NCBI GenBank assembly: GCA_030638385.1
Contig: DAOWES010000177.1
Coordinates: forward strand, 1 to 5,667
Direction of reading: 5' to 3'
Length of the DNA stretch: 5,667 bases
DNA from: Candidatus Cloacimonadota bacterium
GTDB lineage: Bacteria; Cloacimonadota; Cloacimonadia; Cloacimonadales; TCS61
In this document: in pieces, positions 1-5,468 of the stretch
How positions within the stretch are numbered: the first letter of the stretch is position 1
Layout: each line of letters starts with the position of its first letter
The notes under the pieces: model-generated
Seen by the model: the letters and a program-made list of their open reading frames with translations, nothing else
What the model was told of the DNA's origin: nothing
Databases searched by the model: none
Made by a program: the position numbers and the translations under genes

Positions 1-342
1 GCTGTGCGAATTACTCACCTTCCTTCTGGCGTAGTAGTAACCTGCCAAGATGAAAAATCTCAGTTAAAGAATAAAACTAAAGCGATGAAAGTTCTTCGAA
101 GTAGATTATTGGATCACGAAATAGCAAAACATGAAGCAGAAATTTCCAAACAGAGAAAAGCTCAAGTAGGAACTGGCGATAGAAGTGCTAAAATTAGAAC
201 TTATAATTTCCCACAATCTCGTGTAACAGATCATAGAATTAATTTGACATCGTATAAATTGGATAATATTTTAGCGGGCGAACTTGAAGAATTCATCGAT
301 GCATTAAAACTTGCATATAAGAATGAGAAAGTAAATAATTAA
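1..342 (+). CDS. prfA: Peptide chain release factor 1 (RF1), C-terminal part, 5' end outside window
   Basis: This is the C-terminal 113 residues of a class I release factor, which reads stop codons UAA/UAG in the ribosomal A site and triggers peptide release. The frame is open from base 1 (Ala-Val-Arg-Ile-Thr-His). The GTG at 4 is therefore an internal Val codon, not a start, and the GGQ loop lies just upstream of the window. RF1 rather than RF2 is indicated by the block RTYNFPQSRVTDHRINLT near residues 66-83 and by GTGDRS shortly before it; RF2 has a different sequence there. The segment THLPSGVVVTCQDEKSQLKNK is the usual post-GGQ region. PQSR replaces the more common PQGR, a small variation. 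The tail ends at a normal distance after the LDNILAGELEEFIDAL helix, so the 3' end is intact. Only 27 bases separate it from the next gene, with no terminator between them, so the two may be co-transcribed. Confidence 0.96.
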   Translation, partial: AVRITHLPSGVVVTCQDEKSQLKNKTKAMKVLRSRLLDHEIAKHEAEISKQRKAQVGTGDRSAKIRTYNFPQSRVTDHRINLTSYKLDNILAGELEEFIDALKLAYKNEKVNN

Positions 343-369
343 AAAAGAACACCTAATTAGGATTATCTT

Positions 370-1620
370 ATGCTAACATTATCGCTGATATTTATTATTA
401 TATTCTTTATCTTATCAGCCTTTTTCTCCGGTATTGAAACAGGCCTCACGTCTATCGATAGAATTAAATTGGAACAAGATATTTCTACCGATGGTAAACA
501 GAAAAGAATCATGGAATTTTTAAAGAATCCGGATCGTATATTTGGGACAACGTTGTTTGGAACAAATATATCTTTGGTGATAATATCAACTCTATCAATG
601 CTAATGATTGAGCATCTAAAAGAGAGAAAGATAGTCCACATATCAGAGCACAAAACCACGCTTATTATATCGTGTTTAGTGCTAATTTTTGCTGAGATTA
701 TCCCCAAAGCTCTTTTTAGAGATCATCCTAATAAATTGGTTGCGAAATATATCGCACCTCTAAAATTCTTTAGCATATTACTAAAGCCGTTTGTGAAATT
801 TGTGGAAGCGCTAAATATTTTTTTGGCTAAATTATTTAAACTTAATGATCCTGATTCCTACCATTTAATTAGTCGCGAAGATATCTCATTTTTAGTTTCA
901 GATACCAAAAATGAAATGCACGAAAAACAACGTGAGATGATTCAAGAAGCTTTGGAATTTGGAGATTTGAAAGCAGAAAATGTAATGATTCACCGTACGG
1001 AAATTGTCGCGTTTCAAAAAAATGCCAGAGTTGAAGAGATCATCGAAACGGCACGCAATAAAGGTTTCACAAGATTTCCGGTCTATAATGAAAACCTAGA
1101 TGATATTATTGGAATTCTCATCATCTACGACTTACTTAAAGATCGTACCAAGAACTGTGCAGAAGATTACATGCGACACGCATTCATTATCCCCGAAACG
1201 ATGAAAGTACATACTGTGCTTACCGAAATGCAAAAAAACAAAAAAAGTATGGCAATTGTGATAGATTCTTTTGGTGGAACTGCCGGAATTATCACAATTG
1301 AAGATATCTTGGAAGAAATTGTTGGTGAGATTGAAGATGAATATGATGTAACTGAATCTACTGCTGAGGTTCAAATTATTGATGAGAATACTTACATAAT
1401 ACTTGGATTCGTGGAAATTGACTTTCTAAATGACGAATATGAATTAAATTTGCCAATTGGAGATTATGAAACTGTTGCCGGCATGATTATCGATAAGCTT
1501 GCTCGAATCCCTCAAGTAAAAACTGTCCTGAAAATTGCTAATTGGGATATTGAAATTCTACAAGCTACAAATAATAAAATCTCAAAGCTAAAGTTCTCTA
1601 AACTGGATAAACACAAATAA
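370..1620 (+). CDS. CNNM/CorB-type membrane protein (DUF21 + CBS pair + CorC_HlyC), probable Mg2+/Co2+ transporter
   Basis: A 416-residue inner-membrane protein of the hemolysin C/CorB/CNNM family, whose members move or control efflux of Mg2+ and other divalent cations. The DUF21 membrane domain covers about residues 1-155. It has TM1 at ~3-25 with the conserved SAFFSGIETGL (S20, E23), TM2 at ~62-82 with G64-T65-N66, TM3 at ~97-117 ending in AEIIPK (E109, P112, K113), and a further hydrophobic stretch at ~127-155. A charged helical linker follows (~168-200), including QEALEFGDLKAENVMIHR, the family's usual MTPR site written here as MIHR. The CBS pair spans about 203-322 (RFPVYNENLDDIIGIL; GGTAGIITIEDILEEIVGEI) and should bind adenine nucleotide. 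The CorC_HlyC domain lies at ~333-408 (GDYETVAGMIIDKL). The length is normal for the family. The start is supported by AGGA at 359-362, 7 bases upstream. It probably shares a transcript with prfA and ends at the terminator at 1639. The transported ion is inferred from family only. Confidence 0.93.
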   Translation: MLTLSLIFIIIFFILSAFFSGIETGLTSIDRIKLEQDISTDGKQKRIMEFLKNPDRIFGTTLFGTNISLVIISTLSMLMIEHLKERKIVHISEHKTTLIISCLVLIFAEIIPKALFRDHPNKLVAKYIAPLKFFSILLKPFVKFVEALNIFLAKLFKLNDPDSYHLISREDISFLVSDTKNEMHEKQREMIQEALEFGDLKAENVMIHRTEIVAFQKNARVEEIIETARNKGFTRFPVYNENLDDIIGILIIYDLLKDRTKNCAEDYMRHAFIIPETMKVHTVLTEMQKNKKSMAIVIDSFGGTAGIITIEDILEEIVGEIEDEYDVTESTAEVQIIDENTYIILGFVEIDFLNDEYELNLPIGDYETVAGMIIDKLARIPQVKTVLKIANWDIEILQATNNKISKLKFSKLDKHK

Positions 1621-1638
1621 AACAACAACCTATTTATC

Positions 1639-1676
1639 AAGGCAGTTTTGAACCAACAAAATTGCCTTTTTTCTTT
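1639..1676 (+). terminator. Strong intrinsic terminator after the CNNM gene
   Basis: A 12-base stem, AAGGCAGTTTTG (1639-1650) with CAAAATTGCCTT (1657-1668), pairs throughout with one G-U wobble. The loop is the six bases AACCAA. A T-run (TTTTTT from 1667, then CTTT) follows directly. This is a textbook rho-independent terminator and it closes the prfA-CNNM unit. No T-run lies on the other side in the orientation needed for minus-strand use, and no minus-strand gene is present. Confidence 0.9.
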
Positions 1677-1842
1677 GCCACTAGCGATTAACTATCATCC
1701 CAAACGTTTATCAAATTCATCTGTAAATATCAACGTTTAGCTACGTTCAAATTCAAATTGTGCACTATTAGATTTGAGGAAAAAGTAACCACAAAACAGT
1801 TTTCAGCTTTACAGATTTTCGTTTCATAAGAAATCTTCTCAT

Positions 1843-2706
1843 ATGAAAAAATCAATAAAATGTAATTATAAATTATTAGACTGCGGTGAGTTTGAAAAGT
1901 TAGAACAAATTGGAGAGACAATTTTTCGCCGACCTGCTCTTCAAGCTACTTGGAAGCGTAAACTTGCAACTGATATTTGGCAACAGTACCAGGCAAAATT
2001 TGATCAATATAAAAATAAATGGCAAGTTGAGCCGGAAATGAAACTACCGAATTTTAAATGTAATCATTTAACTTTTGAGCTTAAGCTCTCTCCAAACCGC
2101 CAAATTGGTATTTTTCCCGAACAATTTGCAAACTGGCAATGGCTACAAAAAACGATCTCACAGGCTAACCGTCCTTTGAATATATTAAACGGATTTGCCT
2201 ACACAGGAACTTCCACCCTCTTTGCCTCTGCTGCCGGAACCTCAACCAATCCCACTTCCGTCACTCACATCGATGCCGCCTCCAGTAGTGTGAAATGGGC
2301 AAAACAAAACTGCCAACTTTCCCACCTGGAAAACAATCATATTCGCTGGTATATTGATGATATTATAAATTTTCTTACTCGAGAAGTTAAACGTGGAAAT
2401 ACTTACGATGGCATAATATTAGATCCTCCGGCTTTTGGTCGTGGCAAAAAAGGTGTTACTTGGAAGATAAGTAAAGATCTGCCCAAATTGATGCATTTAA
2501 TTGATCAACTTCTTAGTGAAGATCCCGAATTTGTAATCTTAAGCTGCCATGATAAAAATTTTGGTAAACGCGAACTACGAAGTGAACTTTCCAAACTGCA
2601 AAACCTGAAAAATGGGAAAATCGAAACTTTAAACCTTACGATCAAATCTGCAAACGGTAATGATCTACCGGCTGGAGAATGTGCCAGATGGCAAAAGCAC
2701 AAGTAA
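1843..2706 (+). CDS. Class I SAM-dependent methyltransferase, RlmI/COG1092-like, probable rRNA methyltransferase
   Basis: A 287-residue soluble methyltransferase of the group that includes the 23S rRNA enzymes RlmI and RlmK. The N-terminal ~100 residues match the family pattern LLD-G...KLE..G....RP..QA.WK (residues 11-39) and end in IGIFPEQFANWQWL (88-101). The Rossmann-fold SAM site follows: motif I is ILNGFAYTG (114-122), the ribose-binding acid is D144 in THIDAASSSVKWAKQN, the next acidic pair is D172-D173, and motif IV is ILDPPAFGRGKKG (192-204) with DLPKL after it. The C-terminus LPAGECARWQ is also family-typical. It lacks the N-terminal PUA domain of E. coli RlmI, so its target cannot be assigned. 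ATG 1843 is the only possible start: the frame is open back to 1789 with no ATG, GTG or TTG. Its ribosome site is weak (AAGAAA at 1828-1833). It appears monocistronic, bounded by the 1639 terminator and the 2729 hairpin. Residues ~128-140 carry a Ser/Thr-rich extra loop encoded by locally C-rich DNA. Confidence 0.87.
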   Translation: MKKSIKCNYKLLDCGEFEKLEQIGETIFRRPALQATWKRKLATDIWQQYQAKFDQYKNKWQVEPEMKLPNFKCNHLTFELKLSPNRQIGIFPEQFANWQWLQKTISQANRPLNILNGFAYTGTSTLFASAAGTSTNPTSVTHIDAASSSVKWAKQNCQLSHLENNHIRWYIDDIINFLTREVKRGNTYDGIILDPPAFGRGKKGVTWKISKDLPKLMHLIDQLLSEDPEFVILSCHDKNFGKRELRSELSKLQNLKNGKIETLNLTIKSANGNDLPAGECARWQKHK

Positions 2707-2728
2707 CAAAAAACTAGAAAAAAGTATC

Positions 2729-2753
2729 TCATATTTTCTGTGTAAAAATATGA
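2729..2753 (+). terminator. AT-rich hairpin after the methyltransferase, possible weak terminator
   Basis: TCATATTTT (2729-2737) and AAAATATGA (2745-2753) form a perfect 9-bp stem around a 7-base loop, 23 bases after the methyltransferase stop. The following bases TAAAATTTCCCC contain no real T-run, and the stem is A/T-dominated. It is therefore a plausible 3'-end structure rather than a convincing intrinsic terminator. Confidence 0.4.
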
Positions 2754-2798
2754 TAAAATTTCCCCAAATATTAACGTTATTTTTTTTCAGGAAAGTGT

Positions 2799-2859
2799 TT
2801 GACGTAATAATCCAACGGATTACTCCGACACAAAAGTAAAGGAAATTAAAGGAGTTACT
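2799..2859 (+). promoter_or_regulatory. Leader of the EIIA-antiporter-PII-like cluster, with strong ribosome site
   Basis: AAAGGAG (2848-2854) sits 5 bases before ATG 2860 and is the strongest Shine-Dalgarno match in the window; it fixes the EIIA start. Upstream, TAATCC-AAC-GGATTA (2808-2822) can fold into a 6-bp hairpin. ACTCC (2822-2826), immediately overlapping its 3' edge, is complementary to GGAGT (2851-2855) inside the ribosome site. A TTGACG (2799-2804) resembles a -35 box, but nothing like a -10 lies 16-18 bases downstream, so no promoter is called. The pairing could be chance; the ribosome site itself is secure. Confidence 0.5.
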
Positions 2860-3321
2860 ATGGAAGATATCCAAAAAGTTTCAGAACTATTTAATGAAAA
2901 TTACATCATTACCTTAAATGCCAAAAACAAAAAAGAAGCGCTAAATGAGCTCATTAATATTATTAGTAAAAATGACAAAATCACCGATAAAAAGCGTTTC
3001 GAAAAAGAAATCTTCAAGCGTGAAAAGCTAATGAGTACGGGAATTGGCCTGGAAGTTGCAGTACCGCATGTTCGTCATAAAAGTATTAAAGATTTTGTAA
3101 TTGCATTAGGCATTCAAAAAGATGGTATTGAATATGAATCGATCGATAGTAAACCTGTAAAATTAATATTTATGATCGGAGCTTCTGATACGCAAGATAA
3201 AGAGTATATCAAATTATTATCTCGCCTTGTCTTAAGATTAAAGAACAAAGATTTCATCAATAACGTACTAAACGCATCTACACCAAACGAAGTTTATCAA
3301 ATAATAAAAGACACGAAGTAA
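2860..3321 (+). CDS. Stand-alone PTS EIIA type-2 domain protein (fructose/nitrogen-type), likely regulatory
   Basis: A 153-residue soluble protein made of one PTS_EIIA_2 domain, the fold of EIIA-fructose, EIIA-mannitol and PtsN (EIIA-Ntr). The phospho-acceptor site is clear: the segment STGIGLEVAVPHVRH places His70 where the family has the phosphorylated histidine of TGIGxxxAxPH. The KREKLMSTGIG lead-in (53-63) and the C-terminal SRLVLRLKNKDFINNVLNA (121-139) are also typical. The second conserved histidine of the active site, usually in a (D/E)HLxLL context, is Tyr116 here (KEYIKLL). No EIIB or EIIC domain is attached and no sugar permease lies nearby; the next gene, 6 bases on, is a cation:proton antiporter. 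A regulatory role like that of PtsN, which controls K+ transport in enterobacteria, is therefore more likely than sugar uptake. That is inference. The start is set by AAAGGAG at 2848-2854. No EI or HPr gene is in the window, so the phosphate donor is unknown. Confidence 0.9.
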   Translation: MEDIQKVSELFNENYIITLNAKNKKEALNELINIISKNDKITDKKRFEKEIFKREKLMSTGIGLEVAVPHVRHKSIKDFVIALGIQKDGIEYESIDSKPVKLIFMIGASDTQDKEYIKLLSRLVLRLKNKDFINNVLNASTPNEVYQIIKDTK

Positions 3322-3327
3322 TAAATT

Positions 3328-4533
3328 ATGGATTCATATTATCTTCTACTATTTTTGGGCGGCTCCATTCTCTTGGCCTTAATTTTAGCTAGAGGTGCAA
3401 CCTTAGTAAAATCTCCTTTAATTGTTGGCTACATTATTGCCGGCGCACTATTGGGACCTGCTGTACTAAATCTGATAAGTAATCAGAATATAGTATCGAT
3501 GGGTGTGATCAATACTATCACCCTCTCTTTCCTGGGATTTGGTATTGGCGGTGAATTGCGCTGGAGTGAACTAAAAAAGTTAGGAAAATCAATAGTTATA
3601 ATTGTTCTTTTCGAAGCAACAGCGACTTTTCTCTTAGTAGGATTAGCAACAGGATTATTATTAAAAAGTGTTCCTTTGGGCTTAATATATGGAGCGCTTG
3701 CCTCTGCCACTGCTCCTGCCGGTACAGTCGATGTGATACGCCAATACAAAGCCAAAGGTAATCTTACCTCCACACTTTATGCAGTGATGGGATTGGATGA
3801 CATCTATGCCCTACTTATCTACACGATCTCCATTCCGATTGCGATCATTCTCTTTGGAGGTTCCGGTGCCGATACTGCTATTGGTACAGCTCTGTTACAT
3901 GCCGGATTAGAAGTATTACTTGCTGTGGGAATCGGCATAGTGGTCGGGTTCATCTTGGTGCTTGTAGGCAAACTCCTCCATGAACGTGTTTCTATGCTCC
4001 TTTTCACATTGGGAACGATCTTATTTAGTTGCGGTATTTCTGAAATGTTGGAAATTTCGCCAATTTTACTTAGCATGGCAGCCGGTATTGTGGCTGTGAA
4101 TAAAAACAAATTGGTGGCCAATAAGATATTTAGTTCGTTAGGAGACTGGTCTCCACCTATCTATGTTTGGTTTTTCGTTCTCATCGGCACAAGGTTAGAT
4201 TTTGGATTAATTTCCAAATATGCGCTACTTCTAGGCATCTATATTCTTAGCCGTTCTTTGGGGAAATGGGGTGGAGCTTTTATGGGTGCTAAACTTTCCG
4301 GCGCTCCCCAAAACACAGTTAAATACCTTGGCTTCACACTTCTCTCGCAAGCCGGTGTTGCCATCGGACTTGCTTTGGCTACTGCTGCTTCCCTAGAAAA
4401 AATAGGATTACATGTTCCCGCTCAACAGATTATGGGGGTGATGACGGCAACTACTTTTATAATAATGTTGGTAGGTCCTATAATGGCTAAAATGGCTCTA
4501 TTCAAAGCGGGGGAAACCTATGTGGCAAAATAA
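3328..4533 (+). CDS. Cation:proton antiporter, CPA/Na_H_Exchanger family, DD-type, without cytoplasmic tail
   Basis: A 401-residue polytopic inner-membrane protein of the monovalent cation:proton antiporter family. Hydrophobic segments run from residue 4 almost to the end, as in the 12-13 TM NhaA/NapA fold. Visible landmarks are SPLIVGYIIAGALLGP (29-44), a classic TM2 signature; ASATAPAGTVDVI (125-137), matching the unwound TM4 region; MGLDDIYALLIY (154-165), with Asp157-Asp158 at the ion site; FFVLIGTRLDFG (282-293); SRSLGKWGGA (308-317), with Arg309 and Lys313 in the helix that normally supplies a basic residue to the ion site; and LLSQAGVAIGLA (338-349). The DD pair, rather than ND (CPA1) or QD (KefC), points by family precedent to electrogenic exchange. 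It ends right after the membrane domain, with no TrkA-N, TrkA-C or Usp domain. It starts 6 bases after the EIIA stop with only GAAG as a ribosome site, so translational coupling is likely. Which cation (Na+, K+) cannot be read from sequence. Confidence 0.92.
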   Translation: MDSYYLLLFLGGSILLALILARGATLVKSPLIVGYIIAGALLGPAVLNLISNQNIVSMGVINTITLSFLGFGIGGELRWSELKKLGKSIVIIVLFEATATFLLVGLATGLLLKSVPLGLIYGALASATAPAGTVDVIRQYKAKGNLTSTLYAVMGLDDIYALLIYTISIPIAIILFGGSGADTAIGTALLHAGLEVLLAVGIGIVVGFILVLVGKLLHERVSMLLFTLGTILFSCGISEMLEISPILLSMAAGIVAVNKNKLVANKIFSSLGDWSPPIYVWFFVLIGTRLDFGLISKYALLLGIYILSRSLGKWGGAFMGAKLSGAPQNTVKYLGFTLLSQAGVAIGLALATAASLEKIGLHVPAQQIMGVMTATTFIIMLVGPIMAKMALFKAGETYVAK

Positions 4534-4550
4534 AATAAACCTTTTTTATA

Positions 4551-4555
4551 AGGAG
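4551..4555 (+). promoter_or_regulatory. Ribosome binding site deciding the start of the PII-like gene
   Basis: AGGAG lies 8 bases before ATG 4564. A second in-frame ATG at 4570 (the protein begins Met-Tyr-Met) would be 14 bases away, so 4564 is preferred. CCTT (4540-4543) could pair with AAGG (4550-4553) over this site, but a 4-bp stem is too weak to claim. Confidence 0.65.
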
Positions 4556-4563
4556 CAATAATA

Positions 4564-4878
4564 ATGTATATGATTTTACAACTTAATCAAGATAAGTATC
4601 AAGATGATGTGCTGATGGCACTTACAGAAGCAGGTATAGAGGATACTGTTGTTATGGCGGCGGAAACCTTGGGGCATAAACTTCTATTTGATAATCCACT
4701 CTTTGCCGGTTTTAGAAAAACTATGGGTTCAGACAAAGGATATGCCAATGTAATCATGGCAATCGCCGAACAAGATCAAATAGATTTTATGATCGAAGAG
4801 CTGAAAAATGCCGGCATTGATCTAATTGAAGATAATATCGCCAAAATCATTTTATTACCGATTGCTAAAATATATTAG
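4564..4878 (+). CDS. Small PII-like (ferredoxin-fold) protein linked to the antiporter
   Basis: A 104-residue soluble protein whose layout fits the PII superfamily: strand 1 (MYMILQLN, 1-8), helix 1 (~12-24, DDVLMALTEAGI), strand 2 (~26-34), a long loop in the T-loop position (~37-60), strand 3 (ANVIMAIAE, 61-69), helix 2 (~70-84, DQIDFMIEELKNAG) and a closing strand (IAKIILLPIAKI, ~92-103). Classical GlnB/GlnK features are absent: there is no Tyr51-type uridylylation loop and no recognisable B-loop nucleotide signature, so it is not a nitrogen regulator of the standard kind. The sequence LFAGFRKTM (46-54) in the loop resembles a pattern I recall from small PII-like proteins annotated as hypothetical. 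PII proteins are trimers that bind a small ligand and act on a partner, often a transporter. Its position 30 bases after the antiporter makes that its likely partner, by inference. The fold call rests on pattern reading, not on a search. Confidence 0.72.
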   Translation: MYMILQLNQDKYQDDVLMALTEAGIEDTVVMAAETLGHKLLFDNPLFAGFRKTMGSDKGYANVIMAIAEQDQIDFMIEELKNAGIDLIEDNIAKIILLPIAKIY

Positions 4879-4888
4879 GAAAATATTT

Positions 4889-4923
4889 GCTATGGTTGGA
4901 AATATTTAGCTTTCAATCATAGC
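4889..4923 (+). terminator. Hairpin at the end of the antiporter cluster, possible terminator
   Basis: GCTATGGTTG (4889-4898) pairs with CAATCATAGC (4914-4923), with one G-U pair. After a bulged G, AAA (4900-4902) can pair with TTT (4911-4913), leaving an 8-base loop. It begins 10 bases after the PII-like stop, where a transcript end is expected. The bases after it (TCTATTATCCTTATAG) are T-rich but lack a continuous run, so termination would be partial or rho-assisted. Confidence 0.5.
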
Positions 4924-4988
4924 TCTATTATCCTTATAGAATAATTATTTACGTCTGTATAAACAAGTTATACCAAACGGGGGGATAT

Positions 4989-5468
4989 ATGGAACAACGA
5001 AAATTATTGAAAGCTGTAAAAGCAGAACTTGGTGGGGAAATCGATAAAACTCTTTATATCAGAGACAATGCCTTTCTCTGTTATGATTGTGATATCGACG
5101 GAACTTTCGTGAAACTGAAATTTATCTCAAACTCAGAGATCTCAATAGACCTGAACTACAAACCACCATTTTACATGGAGATTCATCCCCAAAACAAATT
5201 AATCCCCATACTATCAAAGTTTAAGCTATTTCCACATTTTGCTTTGGAAATTCCTTATTACATCAAATTTTTATCTGAAGAAAACAGAGAACAACTCCTC
5301 ACCCCAAAACTCATCGATCTTCTAAAAGAGTTGGCTCCTTTTGCCTTGATCAAATTTACCCATAAAGAGCTTCGAATAATCAAAAACATTAATTCTACTA
5401 CTACTCCCGAAGAGGTAATTAAGCTAATTCAAGATTTCCTGGAATTTGGAAAAATCTCTAGTAAATAA
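4989..5468 (+). CDS. Hypothetical soluble protein, 159 aa, family not recognised
   Basis: I do not recognise this protein. It has no signal peptide and no membrane segment. The N-terminal helix (~1-14, MEQRKLLKAVKAEL) is followed by alternating strand-like segments (TLYIRDNAFLCYDC, FVKLKFISN, ISIDLNYK, ~21-58), then a Pro/aromatic-rich middle (PPFYMEIHP; LFPHFALEIPYYIKFLS, ~59-96), helices around 100-118, a strand (FALIKFTHKELRIIKN, 118-133) and a C-terminal amphipathic helix (TPEEVIKLIQDFLEFGK, 139-155). The arrangement suggests a compact alpha/beta domain. Cys31 and Cys34 form a single CxxC-like pair (CYDC), but no second pair is present to make a zinc site. The start is supported by a G-rich ribosome site (GGGGGGA, 4979-4985), 3 bases before the ATG, closer than usual. 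Codon use matches the neighbours. It is separated from the antiporter cluster by a hairpin and ~110 bases, so it need not share its function. Confidence 0.75.
   Translation: MEQRKLLKAVKAELGGEIDKTLYIRDNAFLCYDCDIDGTFVKLKFISNSEISIDLNYKPPFYMEIHPQNKLIPILSKFKLFPHFALEIPYYIKFLSEENREQLLTPKLIDLLKELAPFALIKFTHKELRIIKNINSTTTPEEVIKLIQDFLEFGKISSK

Noticed and set aside
4..342. GTG at position 4 as a true start of a 112-residue protein
   Set aside because: The frame is open to base 1 and the residues continue the RF1 family sequence, so this is an internal Val codon of a gene cut by the window edge.
363..707. Minus-strand 114-codon frame under the CNNM gene
   Set aside because: It is fully antisense to the conserved DUF21 coding region and has no recognisable product.
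1730..1921. Minus-strand 63-codon frame spanning the gap before the methyltransferase
   Set aside because: It overlaps the start of a conserved gene, and the product shows no domain or plausible composition.
3315..3327. Separate promoter or terminator between EIIA and the antiporter
   Set aside because: The gap is six bases with no hairpin, which favours one transcript and coupled translation.
3819..4121. Minus-strand open frame of 100 codons inside the antiporter gene
   Set aside because: It lies opposite a clearly conserved membrane-protein gene. Its product is rich in Pro, Ser, Thr and Asn, as expected for an antisense reading, with no ribosome site or family pattern seen.
4948..4974. 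Promoter for the 159-residue gene (TTTACG with TATAAA or TATACC)
   Set aside because: The box spacings are wrong (15 bases or less), and TATAAA at 4958 has no -35 partner. AT-rich DNA gives such matches by chance.
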